A stretch of 57,303 nt of DNA, from contig NZ_BMPI01000036.1 in NCBI RefSeq assembly GCF_014647515.1, forward strand, positions 55,948 through 113,250, read 5' to 3'. The stretch is from Dactylosporangium sucinum. GTDB lineage: Bacteria > Actinomycetota > Actinomycetes > Mycobacteriales > Micromonosporaceae. The translations under genes were made by a program, and so were the position numbers. Of this stretch, positions 41,517-49,376 are shown in pieces (the first letter of the stretch is position 1; the number at the start of each line of letters is the position of its first letter). The notes under the pieces were generated by a model. That model was not told the DNA's origin. It ran no database searches and saw nothing but the letters and a program-made list of their open reading frames with translations.

Positions 41517-42332
41517 ATGGCGAACAAGCGGATGACCGAAGACGAGGTCGTGAGCCGGCTGCGCTCCGGCATGACGATCGGGATCGGCGGCTGGGGCTCG
41601 CGGCGCAAGCCGATGTCCCTCGTGCGCGCGATCCTGCGCTCCGACCTCACGGACCTGACCATCGTGAGCTACGGCGGCCCCGACGTGGGCCTCCTGCTGG
41701 CCGCGAAGAAGGTCCGGCGCCTCGTGTACGGATTCGTGTCGCTCGACACGATCCCGCTCGAGCCGCACTTCCGCGCCGCCCGGCAGGCGGGCGCGGTCGA
41801 GGTGACCGAGTACGACGAGGGCATGCTGCGCTGGGGGCTGTACGCGGCCAGCTGCCGGCTGCCGTTCCTGCCCAGCCGGGCGGGTCTCGGCTCCGACGTG
41901 CTGCGGGTCAACCCCGAGCTGCGCATGATCGCCTCGCCCTACGGCGACGAGGAGCTGGTGGCGGTGCCGGCGTTGCCGCTGGACGTTGCGCTCGTCCACC
42001 TCAACCGGGCCGACGAGCAGGGTAACGCGCAGTACCTCGGCGCCGACCCGTACTTCGACGACCTCTTCTGCACCGCCGCCGAGCAGGCGTACGTGTCGGT
42101 CGAGCGGATCGTGCCGACGGAGGAACTCACCCGGGACGCCCCCGTGCAGTCGTTGCTGCTGCAACGCTGGATGGTGCACGGCGTCGTCGAGGCGCCCGGC
42201 GGTGCGCACTTCACCAGCTGCGACCCCGACTACGGCCGCGACGAGGAGTTCCAGCGCCGCTACGCGCAGGCGGCCGCCGACCCGCAGGCGTGGGCGGGCT
42301 TCTACGAGGAGTACCTGGGGGTGGCAGCATGA
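41517..42332 (+). CDS. ipdA: COCHEA-CoA hydrolase subunit IpdA
   Basis: A 271-residue member of the class I CoA-transferase fold. It matches mycobacterial IpdA: RSGMTIGIGGWGSRRKPMSL, RAILRSDLTDLTIVSYGGPD, YGFVSLDTIPLEPHF, EYDEGMLRWGLYAASCRLPF, LPSRAGLGSDV, then EAPGGAHFTSCDPDYGRDEE. IpdAB is a hydrolase, not a transferase; it opens the last (C) ring of COCHEA-CoA. The gene is first in the unit ipdA-ipdB-ipdC. An AAGAAGG ribosome-binding site precedes the ATG. Its stop overlaps the ipdB start. Confidence 0.93.
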   Translation: MANKRMTEDEVVSRLRSGMTIGIGGWGSRRKPMSLVRAILRSDLTDLTIVSYGGPDVGLLLAAKKVRRLVYGFVSLDTIPLEPHFRAARQAGAVEVTEYDEGMLRWGLYAASCRLPFLPSRAGLGSDVLRVNPELRMIASPYGDEELVAVPALPLDVALVHLNRADEQGNAQYLGADPYFDDLFCTAAEQAYVSVERIVPTEELTRDAPVQSLLLQRWMVHGVVEAPGGAHFTSCDPDYGRDEEFQRRYAQAAADPQAWAGFYEEYLGVAA

Positions 42333-43084
42333 GCGACGCGACGCGCGCCGAGGTCTGTGTGGTCGCCTGCGCCGAGGCGTGGCGCGGCGACGGCGAGATC
42401 CTGGCCAGCGGGATAGGGCTGGTGCCGATGATCGCCGCCCGGCTGGCCCGCGCCACCTTCGCCCCCGACCTGCTGGTGTCCGACGGCGAGGCGCTGCTCA
42501 CCCAGGGCACCTGGGCGATCGGCGGCACCCCGCCCGTGATCGAGGGCTGGATCCCGTTCCGCGTCGTGTTCGACCTGCTGTACCGCGGCCGCCGGCACGT
42601 CATGATGGGCCCGAGCCAGATCGACCGCTACGGCAACGCGAACATCTCCGCCATCGGCGCCGACTTCACCCGCCCGGACCGGGCCCTGCTCGGCGTGCGC
42701 GGCGCGCCCGGCAACACGGTCAGCCATCCGACCAGCTACTGGGTGCCCAAGCACGGCCGGCGCTCGTTCGTCGAGGCGGTCGACATGGTCAGCGGCATCG
42801 GCTACGACCGGGCCGCCGCCAACCCCGCCGCCGGGCGGTACCACGAGCTGCGCCGGGTGGTCAGCAACCTCGGCGTGTTCGACTTCGACACCGACGACCA
42901 CCGGATGCGCCTCGCCTCGGTGCACCCGGGCGTGACGGTGCAGGAGGTGCTGGACGCGACGGCGTTCGATCTGGTGGTACCGCCGGACGTCGCGCAGACC
43001 CGCCTGCCCACCGACGCCGAGCTGGCCCTGATCCGCGAGGTGATCGACCCGAAGTCGGCGCGCGACCGGGAGGTGCGGGGGTGA
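42329..43084 (+). CDS. ipdB: COCHEA-CoA hydrolase subunit IpdB
   Basis: A 251-residue beta subunit of the CoA-transferase fold. Diagnostic stretches are ASGIGLVPMIAARLARATFA, MGPSQIDRYGNANISAIGAD, LGVRGAPGNTVSHPTSYWVP and VNVVSGIGYDR-type sequence (DMVSGIGYDRAAA). It pairs with IpdA in a heterotetramer in mycobacteria. The ATG is inside the last codons of ipdA, giving the equal synthesis expected for a two-subunit enzyme. The length is that of the mycobacterial protein. Confidence 0.93.
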   Translation: MSDATRAEVCVVACAEAWRGDGEILASGIGLVPMIAARLARATFAPDLLVSDGEALLTQGTWAIGGTPPVIEGWIPFRVVFDLLYRGRRHVMMGPSQIDRYGNANISAIGADFTRPDRALLGVRGAPGNTVSHPTSYWVPKHGRRSFVEAVDMVSGIGYDRAAANPAAGRYHELRRVVSNLGVFDFDTDDHRMRLASVHPGVTVQEVLDATAFDLVVPPDVAQTRLPTDAELALIREVIDPKSARDREVRG

Positions 43085-44121
43085 CCGCACTGCGGACGCC
43101 GATCTGCGAGCTGTTCGGCGTCCGGTACCCGATCGTGCAGACCGGGATGGGCTGGGTCTCCGACGCCGGCCTCACCGCCGCCACCTCCAACGCCGGCGGC
43201 CTGGGCATCCTGGCCAGCGCCACGCTGTCGTTCGAGGAGCTGGCGACGGCGATCACGCAGGTGCACAAGCGCACCGACCAGCCCTTCGGGGTGAACCTGC
43301 GGGCCGACGCCCCCGACGCCCGCAAGCGGGTCGACCTGCTCATCGGCGAGGGGGTGAAGGTCGCCTCGTTCGCCCTGGCCCCGAAGCCCGACCTCATCGA
43401 GCGGCTCAAGGCCGCCGGTACCGTCGTCGTCCCCTCCGTCGGGGCGCGCCGGCACGCCGAGAAGGTCGCCGCCTGGGGCGCCGACGCCGTGGTCGTGCAG
43501 GGCGGCGAGGGCGGCGGCCACACCGGCCCGGTGCCGACCTCGCTGCTGCTGCCGCAGGTCGTCGACGCCGTCGACATCCCGGTCATCGCCGCGGGCGGGT
43601 ACTTCGACGGCCGCGGCCTGGTCGCCGCCCTCGCCTACGGCGCCGCCGGCATCGCGATGGGCACCCGGTTCCTGCTCACCAGCGACAGCCCGGTGCCGGT
43701 CGAGGTCAAGCAGCGCTACCTCAAGGCCTCGCTGACCGACACGGTGGTCACCGACGCCCTCGACGGCGTCCCGCAGCGGGTCCTGCGCACGCCCTTCCTC
43801 GACACGCTGACCGGCGGCCGGCGGCTCGCCAGCGCGGTCGGCAGCGCCCGGACCTTCCGCAAGCTCACCGGCCGCAGCTGGGTCAGCCTCCTGCGGGAGG
43901 GCCGGGCGATGCACCGCGAGCACGGCCTCAAGTACTCCCAGGTGCTGCTCGCCGCCAACACCCCGATGCTCATCAGGGCCGCGATGGTCGACGGCCGCCC
44001 GGACGCCGGGGTGATGGCCACCGGCCAGGTCGCCGGGGTCATCGACGATCTCCCGAGCTGCGCCGAGCTCGTCGAGCGGATCATGGCCGAGGCCGCCGGC
44101 ACCCTGAAGCGGCTGGCCTGA
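43081..44121 (+). CDS. ipdC: IpdC, nitronate-monooxygenase-fold flavoprotein of HIP catabolism
   Basis: A 346-residue TIM-barrel flavoprotein of the 2-nitropropane dioxygenase/NPD family. FMN-site features are YPIVQTGMGWVSDAGLTAAT, GGLGILASATL, VVVQGGEGGGHTGPVPTSLL, VIAAGGYFDGRGLVAALAYG and GAAGIAMGTRFLLT. In the KstR2 regulon IpdC acts on a 5-hydroxy-methyl-oxo-octahydroindene carboxyl-CoA as a redox enzyme, before ring D opening. GTG start overlaps the ipdB stop (GTGA). Position directly after ipdAB is as in M. tuberculosis. Confidence 0.9.
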   Translation: MTALRTPICELFGVRYPIVQTGMGWVSDAGLTAATSNAGGLGILASATLSFEELATAITQVHKRTDQPFGVNLRADAPDARKRVDLLIGEGVKVASFALAPKPDLIERLKAAGTVVVPSVGARRHAEKVAAWGADAVVVQGGEGGGHTGPVPTSLLLPQVVDAVDIPVIAAGGYFDGRGLVAALAYGAAGIAMGTRFLLTSDSPVPVEVKQRYLKASLTDTVVTDALDGVPQRVLRTPFLDTLTGGRRLASAVGSARTFRKLTGRSWVSLLREGRAMHREHGLKYSQVLLAANTPMLIRAAMVDGRPDAGVMATGQVAGVIDDLPSCAELVERIMAEAAGTLKRLA

Positions 44122-44759
44122 TGCCGGCGTACTCGATCGAGGGCGTGGTCCCGGTTGTCCACCCGACCGCGTACGTCCACCCGACCGCGGTGCTCATCGG
44201 CGACGTCCACGTCGGCCCCCGCTGCTACGTCGGCCCGCTCGCCAGCCTGCGCGGCGACTTCGGCCGGCTCGTTATGGAGGAGGGCTCGAACCTCCAGGAC
44301 TCCTGCGTGTTCCACACGTTCCCCGGCACCGAGGCCGTCCTGGGCCGCGACGGCCACGTCGGCCACGGCGCGGTCCTGCACGGCTGCGTCACCGAGCCGG
44401 GCGTGCTCATCGGCATGAACGCGGTGGTGATGGACGACGTGCTCGTCGGCGCGTACGCCTTCGTCGCCGCGCACTCGTTCGTCAAGGCCGGCTTCGTCGT
44501 CCCGTCGCGGATGGTGGTCGCCGGCTCGCCGGCCAGGGTGGTGCGCGACCTGACGCCCGAGGAACTGGCCTGGAAGGCCAACGGGACGCGGGTGTACCAG
44601 GAGCTCACCGCCCGCAGCCTGGCCTCCCTCGCCGAGGTGGCACCGCTGCCGGAGCCCGAGCCGGACCGCCCGGCCCTGTCCACGTCCGCGTCGGTGGCCG
44701 TCCCGCTGGACCAGGCCCGCGCCGCCTCTTCCGAACCTAACAAGCGCTTGGTAGGCTAA
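44121..44759 (+). CDS. Left-handed beta-helix (gamma carbonic anhydrase/PaaY-like) protein
   Basis: A 212-residue hexapeptide-repeat protein: VHPTAYVHPTAVLIGDVHVG, PRCYVGPLASLRGDFGRLVM, SNLQDSCVFHTFPG, GHVGHGAVLHGCVTEPGVLI, GMNAVVMDDVLVGAYAFVAA. The histidines at HTFPG, GHVGH and H in AAHSF-type positions form the metal site of this family. PaaY, the best-known relative, is a thioesterase that rescues CoA in phenylacetate breakdown, and CaiE lies in carnitine genes; a CoA-salvage role here is an inference. The C-terminal ~45 residues are a disordered tail. Its last codons (NKRLVG) are formed by the KstR2-type box of the next gene. Confidence 0.82.
   Translation: MPAYSIEGVVPVVHPTAYVHPTAVLIGDVHVGPRCYVGPLASLRGDFGRLVMEEGSNLQDSCVFHTFPGTEAVLGRDGHVGHGAVLHGCVTEPGVLIGMNAVVMDDVLVGAYAFVAAHSFVKAGFVVPSRMVVAGSPARVVRDLTPEELAWKANGTRVYQELTARSLASLAEVAPLPEPEPDRPALSTSASVAVPLDQARAASSEPNKRLVG
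44739..44752 (+). promoter_or_regulatory. KstR2-type operator inside the 3' end of the preceding gene
   Basis: AACAAGCGCTTGGT is an exact match to AnCAAGnnCTTGnT. It lies within the last codons of the hexapeptide-repeat gene. TAGGCT follows at 44752-44757 and is 6 nt before the ATG of ipdF, so a second, leaderless promoter starts here. The operator sequence has been kept as coding sequence. Confidence 0.85.
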
Positions 44760-44763
44760 CTCC

Positions 44764-45516
44764 ATGGTGACCAGGACCAAAGGACACGGGCTGCTCGAGG
44801 GGCGGACGGTGCTCGTGACCGCCGCCGCCGGCACCGGGATCGGGTACGCGACGGCCGAGCGCTGCCTCGAGGAGGGCGCGACCGTCGTCATCAGCGACCG
44901 GCACGAGCGGCGCCTCGCCGAGTCGGCCGGGAAGCTCGGCGTCCTCGGGGTGCCGTGCGACGTGACCGACCAGTCCCAGGTCGAGCAGCTCTTCCAGACG
45001 GCCGCCGACCACCTCGGCGGGCTCGACGTCCTGGTCAACAACGCCGGTCTGGGCGGCACCGCCCACGTCGTCGACATGACCGACGAGCAGTGGAGCACCG
45101 TGCTCGACGTGACGCTCACCGGCACCTTCCGCTGCACCCGCGCCGCGCTGCGGCACATGATGCCCCGCGGGCGGGGTGTGGTGGTCAACAACGCCTCGGT
45201 CATCGGCTGGCGGGCGCAGGAGGGGCAGGCGCACTACGCCGCGGCCAAGGCCGGGGTCATGGCGCTCACCCGCTGCGCCGCCATCGAGGCGGCCGCGGCC
45301 GGGGTGCGGGTCAACGCCGTGGCGCCCAGCCTGGCGATGCACCCGCACCTCGCCAAGGTCACCACCGAGGAGCTGCTCACCGAGCTGGCCGCGCGCGAGG
45401 CGTTCGGCCGGCCCGCCGAGCCCTGGGAGGTGGCCAACGTGATCGTGTTCCTCGCCAGCGAGTACAGCTCGTACATGACCGGCGAGGTCGTCTCCGTCAG
45501 CAGCCAGCACCCGTAG
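44764..45516 (+). CDS. ipdF: IpdF, SDR-family hydroxy-indene-carboxyl-CoA reductase
   Basis: A 250-residue SDR that resembles mycobacterial IpdF (Rv3559c) closely: GHGLLEGRTVLVTAAAGTGI, GATVVISDRHERRLAES, NNAGLGGTAHVVDMTDEQW, VVVNNASVIGWRAQEGQAHY with YAAAK, and an ending in TGEVVSVSSQHP. IpdF carries out a ketone/alcohol redox step on the 5-position of HIP-CoA derivatives. The unusual cofactor motif TAAAGTGIG (in place of TGxxxGxG) is also in IpdF. It starts a unit that runs through to about 52.4 kb with overlapping or adjacent genes. Confidence 0.9.
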   Translation: MVTRTKGHGLLEGRTVLVTAAAGTGIGYATAERCLEEGATVVISDRHERRLAESAGKLGVLGVPCDVTDQSQVEQLFQTAADHLGGLDVLVNNAGLGGTAHVVDMTDEQWSTVLDVTLTGTFRCTRAALRHMMPRGRGVVVNNASVIGWRAQEGQAHYAAAKAGVMALTRCAAIEAAAAGVRVNAVAPSLAMHPHLAKVTTEELLTELAAREAFGRPAEPWEVANVIVFLASEYSSYMTGEVVSVSSQHP

Positions 45517-45525
45517 GAGCAGCAC

Positions 45526-45951
45526 ATGGTGGACGCCGGCGCCGTCGGCCGGGTCGGGGAGCCCTTCACGCTCGACGTCGAGCGCGGGAAGATCCGCGAG
45601 TTCGCCCGGGCCACCCACTCGGCGAACCCCGCCTATCTGGCGGCGGAGGATCCCGTGGTACCGCCGACCTTCCTCACCACCGCGTTCTTCTGGCAGTCCG
45701 GGGAGAGCGACCCGTGGGAGGCCGTGGCCATGGACCAGCGCAAGGGCCTGCACGCCGAGCAGGAGTTCGTCTTCCACGGCCCGCCCCCGCGGGCCGGCAC
45801 CCGGCTCGTCGGCCGGTCCCGCATCGAGTCGGTCACCCGGAAGGAGGGCCGGCGGGGGACGCTGACGTTCGCCGTGATGGTCACCGACTTCCACGACGAG
45901 GACGGCAACCTCGTCGCGACCGCGAAACTCACGGGGGTGGAGACCGCATGA
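45526..45951 (+). CDS. MaoC-like hydratase, N-terminal-domain type
   Basis: A 141-residue hotdog protein of the MaoC_dehydrat_N group: VGEPFTLDVERGKIREFARA, THSANPAYLAAEDPVVPPTF, LHAEQEFVFHGPPPRAGTRL. These proteins give the non-catalytic or scaffold half of HadA/HadB-like (R)-hydratase dimers. The catalytic half is most likely the next gene, which overlaps it by four bases. GGAG lies 7 bases before the ATG. A pair like this is not in the M. tuberculosis KstR2 set, so it may hydrate an extra enoyl-CoA. Confidence 0.82.
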   Translation: MVDAGAVGRVGEPFTLDVERGKIREFARATHSANPAYLAAEDPVVPPTFLTTAFFWQSGESDPWEAVAMDQRKGLHAEQEFVFHGPPPRAGTRLVGRSRIESVTRKEGRRGTLTFAVMVTDFHDEDGNLVATAKLTGVETA

Positions 45952-46343
45952 CGACCTTCACGGTCGGGCCGCTGACCCGCACCGACCTGGTCCGCTACCA
46001 GGGCGCGTCCGGGGATTTCAACCCGATCCACCACGACGAGGGGTTCGCCCGCGCGGCCGGCATGCAGGCCCCGCTGTCCCTCGGCATGCTCCAGGCCGGC
46101 TTCCTCGCCACCTGGGCCACCGACCGGTACGGCGCCGAGCACGTCCGGTCCTTCCGGGTCCGCTTCGCCGCCCAGGTGTTCCCGGGCGACACCGTCACCT
46201 GCGACGGCACCGAGACCCGCCGGTACGTGACCGAGGACGGCGAGCCGCGCGTGGACCTCGAACTGACCTGCACCACCCAGGACGGCACGGTCGCCGTGTA
46301 CGGCTGGGCCACCTTCGTGACCCCCGCTGGAGAGCCCGCATGA
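45948..46343 (+). CDS. MaoC-like (R)-specific enoyl-CoA hydratase, catalytic half
   Basis: A 131-residue hotdog protein with the hydratase-2 motif YQGASGDFNPIHHDEGFARA (catalytic Asp and His in DFNPIHHD) at about residues 17-36, then PLSLGMLQAGFLATWATDRY and VRFAAQVFPGDTVTC. It is the expected active partner of the preceding protein, by analogy with HadAB and ChsH1/ChsH2. It carries no DUF35 domain, unlike ChsH2. Overlaps with both neighbours show co-translation with the pair and echA20. Confidence 0.86.
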   Translation: MTTFTVGPLTRTDLVRYQGASGDFNPIHHDEGFARAAGMQAPLSLGMLQAGFLATWATDRYGAEHVRSFRVRFAAQVFPGDTVTCDGTETRRYVTEDGEPRVDLELTCTTQDGTVAVYGWATFVTPAGEPA

Positions 46344-47074
46344 TCGAGACCAACGTGGACGACCGCGGCGTGGCGGAGATCGTCATGAACAACCCGCCGG
46401 TCAACGCCCTGCCCGTCAAGGGCTGGTTCGACCTCGCCGCCGCGCTGCAGCAGGCCGGGGCCGACCCGGCCGTGCGGGCGGTCGTGCTGCGCGCCGAGGG
46501 CCGCGGCTACAACGCCGGCGTCGACATCAAGGAGCTGCAGGCCGCCGCCGACCACTCGGCGCTGGTCGGGGTGAACCGGGGCTGCGCCGCCGCGTTCGCC
46601 GCCGTCTACGACTGCCCGGTGCCGGTGATCGCCGCCGTGCACGGCTTCTGCCTCGGCGGCGGCATCGGCCTGGTCGGCAACGCCGACATCATCATCGCCA
46701 GTGAGGACGCCACGTTCGGGCTGCCCGAGGTGGACCGGGGCGCGCTGGGCGCCGCGACGCACCTGTCCCGGCTGGTACCGCAGCACAGGATGCGCGCGAT
46801 GATGTACACGTCGGCGACCGCCACCGCCGCCGAGCTGCACGCGTTCGGCTCGGTGCTGCGCGTCGTGCCGCGCGACGAGCTGCGGTCGGCGGCGTTCGAG
46901 GTCGCCCACGACATCGCCGGCAAGGACCCGGCCGTCATCCGCGCCGCCAAGGAGTCGCTCAACGGCATCGACCCCTGGGACCCGAAGCGCAGCTACCGCT
47001 TCGAGCAGGGCTTCACCTTCGAGCTGAACCTGACCGGCGTGGCGGACAAGGTGCGGGACGAGTTCGGCAAATGA
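46340..47074 (+). CDS. echA20: Ring D-opening hydrolase EchA20
   Basis: A 244-residue crotonase. It matches mycobacterial EchA20: NNPPVNALPVKGWFDLAAAL, LRAEGRGYNAGVDIKELQ, VIAAVHGFCLGGGIGLVGNA, TFGLPEVDRGALGAATHLSR, LVPQHRMRAMMY, ending FELNLTGVADKVRDEFGK. EchA20 hydrolyses ring D of HIEC-CoA to give COCHEA-CoA, the IpdAB substrate. The gene is in a tightly overlapping unit with ipdF, the MaoC pair and the acyl-CoA dehydrogenases, whereas in M. tuberculosis it is next to ipdA. Confidence 0.92.
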   Translation: MIETNVDDRGVAEIVMNNPPVNALPVKGWFDLAAALQQAGADPAVRAVVLRAEGRGYNAGVDIKELQAAADHSALVGVNRGCAAAFAAVYDCPVPVIAAVHGFCLGGGIGLVGNADIIIASEDATFGLPEVDRGALGAATHLSRLVPQHRMRAMMYTSATATAAELHAFGSVLRVVPRDELRSAAFEVAHDIAGKDPAVIRAAKESLNGIDPWDPKRSYRFEQGFTFELNLTGVADKVRDEFGK

Positions 47075-48213
47075 CGTCGGTCGACCTCACTGACACCCCG
47101 GCGGAGGCCGCCTTCCGCGACGAGGCCCGCTCCTGGCTGCGCGCGAACGTCCCCGCGCAGCCGCTGCCGTCGGGCGACACGCGCGAGGGCTTCGCCGCCC
47201 ACCTCGACTGGGAGCGGCGGCTGTTCGACGCGCGCTGGTCGGTCGTGTCGTGGCCGTCGCGGTACGGCGGGAGAGACGCCTCCCTCTGGGAATGGCTGAT
47301 CTTCGAGGAGGAGTACTACGCCGCCGGCGCGCCCCAGCGCGTGACCCAGAACGGCATCTTCCTGCTCGCCCCGACGCTGTTCGAGTTCGGCACCGACGAG
47401 CAGCGCGACACCCTGCTGCCGCGGATGGCCGCCGCGCAGGACCTGTGGTGCCAGGGCTGGTCGGAGCCGGGCGCCGGCAGCGACCTGGCCGGCATCGCCA
47501 GCCGCGCCGTGCCGGCCGAGGGCGGCTGGCGGCTGTCCGGCCAGAAGACCTGGACCACCCGCGGCGCGTTCTGCACCCACCTGTTCGGGCTGTTCCGCAC
47601 CGACCCCGACGCGCCCCGCCACCGCGGCCTCACGTACTTCCTCGTCCCCCTCGACAGCCCCGGCGTGACCGTGCGCGGCTTCGGCCGGCTCGACGGCGAC
47701 GAGGGCTTCGCCGAGGTCTTCTTCGACGACGTGTTCGTCCCGTCGTCGGCCGCCCTCGGCGGCGTGGGCGAGGGCTGGCGGGTGGCGATGGCGACCACCG
47801 GCTCCGAGCGCGGTCTGACCCTGCGCTCCCCGGGCCGCTTCCTGGACACCGCCGAACGGCTCGTCGCGCTGGCCGTCGCCCGGCGCGACCGGCTGCGCCC
47901 GGCGACCCGCGAACGCCTCACGCGGGCCTGGCTCGCAGCCCGGGCGTACCAGCTGTTCACCCTCAACCAGGTCACCGACCTCGTCGAGGGCCGCCCGCCG
48001 GGCGCCCGGTCGAGCCTCAACAAGCTGTACTGGTCCCGGCTGGACATCGACCTGCACGAGATCGCCCTGGAGCTGCTCGGCGCCGAGGCGGTCCTCGACT
48101 CGCCGTGGACGCGCGGCTTCCAGTTCTCGCTGGCCGGGCCGATCTACGCCGGCACCAACGAGATCCAGCGCAACATCGTCGCCGAGCGCGTGCTCGGCCT
48201 GCCGAGGGCCTGA
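47071..48213 (+). CDS. Acyl-CoA dehydrogenase, FadE31-like
   Basis: A 380-residue acyl-CoA dehydrogenase. FDARWSVVSWPSRYGGRDAS, WLIFEEEYYAAGAPQRVTQN, DLWCQGWSEPGAGSDLAGIA, GQKTWTTRGAFCTHLFGLFR and AGPIYAGTNEIQRNIVAERV are in order. The spacing and the AGAP motif resemble mycobacterial FadE31, one of the three KstR2-controlled dehydrogenases after FadD3. The ATG overlaps the echA20 stop. It is followed by a short FadE, so the two may form a heteromer, as with the pair at 28572 and 29708. Confidence 0.85.
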   Translation: MTSVDLTDTPAEAAFRDEARSWLRANVPAQPLPSGDTREGFAAHLDWERRLFDARWSVVSWPSRYGGRDASLWEWLIFEEEYYAAGAPQRVTQNGIFLLAPTLFEFGTDEQRDTLLPRMAAAQDLWCQGWSEPGAGSDLAGIASRAVPAEGGWRLSGQKTWTTRGAFCTHLFGLFRTDPDAPRHRGLTYFLVPLDSPGVTVRGFGRLDGDEGFAEVFFDDVFVPSSAALGGVGEGWRVAMATTGSERGLTLRSPGRFLDTAERLVALAVARRDRLRPATRERLTRAWLAARAYQLFTLNQVTDLVEGRPPGARSSLNKLYWSRLDIDLHEIALELLGAEAVLDSPWTRGFQFSLAGPIYAGTNEIQRNIVAERVLGLPRA

Positions 48214-48224
48214 GGGGGTCTACT

Positions 48225-49376
48225 GTGCGGTTCGCCCCGACGGAGGACCAGCTGGCATTGCGCGACGCGGTCCGGGAGCCGCTGGCGAAGGGCTGGCCGG
48301 CCCTGGCCGACCTCGGCCTGTTCGGCGCCCTGGTGCCGGCCGGCCGGGGCGGCCTGGGCCTGGCCGAGACCGACCTGGTCGCGGTCCTGGAGGAGATCGG
48401 CGCCGCGGCGCTGCCGGACCCGGTCTCGGCCACGGCCTTCGTCGCCGCCCCGCTGCTGACGGCCCTGCTGGACCCCGTTCGGTCGACCGACCGAACGGCC
48501 GTCGGCCCTGCCGGTCAGTCGGTCGACCGACCGAACCAAGGCCCTGCGGGCCAGTCGGTCGACCGACCGAACCAGAGCCCTGCCGGTCAGTCGGTCGACC
48601 GACCGAACCAGAGCCCTGCCGGTCAGTCGGTCGACCGACCGAACCAGGGCCCCGCCGTTCGGTCGGTCGACCGACCGAACGGCCGCGGCGGCGACCGCGA
48701 CTGGGTCGCCGCGGTGCTTGACGACGTCGTCGCCGGGCGGACGCGCATCGCCCTGGCCGCCGGCGGCGGGCTGACCCCGTTCGGGGACGGCGCCGACCTG
48801 GTGCTGCACCTCGACGGTGACACGGCCCGGCTCGGCACCGCCGCCGGGGCGCCCGTGCCCACCGTGGACCCCGCCCTGCACGCGGCCGTGTCCACCGGCG
48901 CCGACGTCCTGACCACCGACCCGGACCTCGTCGCCCAGGCCCGCCGCCGCGCCGGCATCGCCTACGCGGCCGAGCTCGTCGGCCTCGGCCGGCGGATGCT
49001 CGACCTCACCGTCGGCTACGTGCGGCAGCGCCACCAGTTCGGCGTCCCGGTCGGCAGCTTCCAGGCCGTCAAGCACCACCTCGCCGACGCCACGCTCGGC
49101 CTCGAGTTCGCCGCCCCCGTCGTCCTCGCCGCGGCGTGGGCCACGGAACACGGCGCCGACGCCGAGCGCGCCGTCGACGCCGCCGTCGTGCAGGCCGCCG
49201 AGGCCGCCCACGCCGCCAGCCGGGCCGCGATCCAGTGCCACGGCGCCATCGGCTACACCGTCGAGTACGAGTTGCACCGCTACGCCAAGCGCGCCTGGGC
49301 CCTCGCGGCCCTGGCCGACCCCGGCACCCGCCTCGACCGGCTCGCCGCCGCCCTCCACCTGCAGGAGAACTCATGA
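48225..49376 (+). CDS. Acyl-CoA dehydrogenase, short partner type, with an in-frame repeat insertion
   Basis: A 383-residue protein starting at GTG after GAGGGGG. Without an insertion at about residues 84-156 it would be ~310 residues, the normal length of FadE32/33-type subunits. The N-terminal domain (LGLFGALVPAGRGGLGLAET) and C-terminal domain (LDLTVGYVRQRHQFGVPVGS, QCHGAIGYTVEYELHRYAKR) are intact. The insertion consists of repeats of GPAGQSVDRPNQ and separates LLTALLDP from DWVAAVLDDVVAGRTRIALA. The insertion is at a surface linker between the first helices and the beta domain, so the protein may still fold. Codon phase is preserved. Confidence 0.83.
   Translation: MRFAPTEDQLALRDAVREPLAKGWPALADLGLFGALVPAGRGGLGLAETDLVAVLEEIGAAALPDPVSATAFVAAPLLTALLDPVRSTDRTAVGPAGQSVDRPNQGPAGQSVDRPNQSPAGQSVDRPNQSPAGQSVDRPNQGPAVRSVDRPNGRGGDRDWVAAVLDDVVAGRTRIALAAGGGLTPFGDGADLVLHLDGDTARLGTAAGAPVPTVDPALHAAVSTGADVLTTDPDLVAQARRRAGIAYAAELVGLGRRMLDLTVGYVRQRHQFGVPVGSFQAVKHHLADATLGLEFAAPVVLAAAWATEHGADAERAVDAAVVQAAEAAHAASRAAIQCHGAIGYTVEYELHRYAKRAWALAALADPGTRLDRLAAALHLQENS
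48481..48680. repeat. Tandem palindromic 36-base repeats inside a fadE gene
   Basis: GGTCGACCGACCGAAC occurs six times, at 48481, 48521, 48557, 48593, 48629 and 48665, spaced 40, 36, 36, 36 and 36 bases. Each centre is palindromic; at 48657-48680 the 24 bases read the same on both strands. The unit is a multiple of three and has no stop in frame. The spacers are nearly identical, so it is not a CRISPR array. Confidence 0.9.

Noticed and set aside
45526..46343. ChsH1/ChsH2 of the side-chain (igr) operon
   Set aside because: No DUF35 domain, no ltp2 gene and no KstR1-type context; only the general MaoC fold is shared.
48481..48680. CRISPR array
   Set aside because: The spacers between repeats are nearly identical and the array is inside a coding frame; no cas genes are near.
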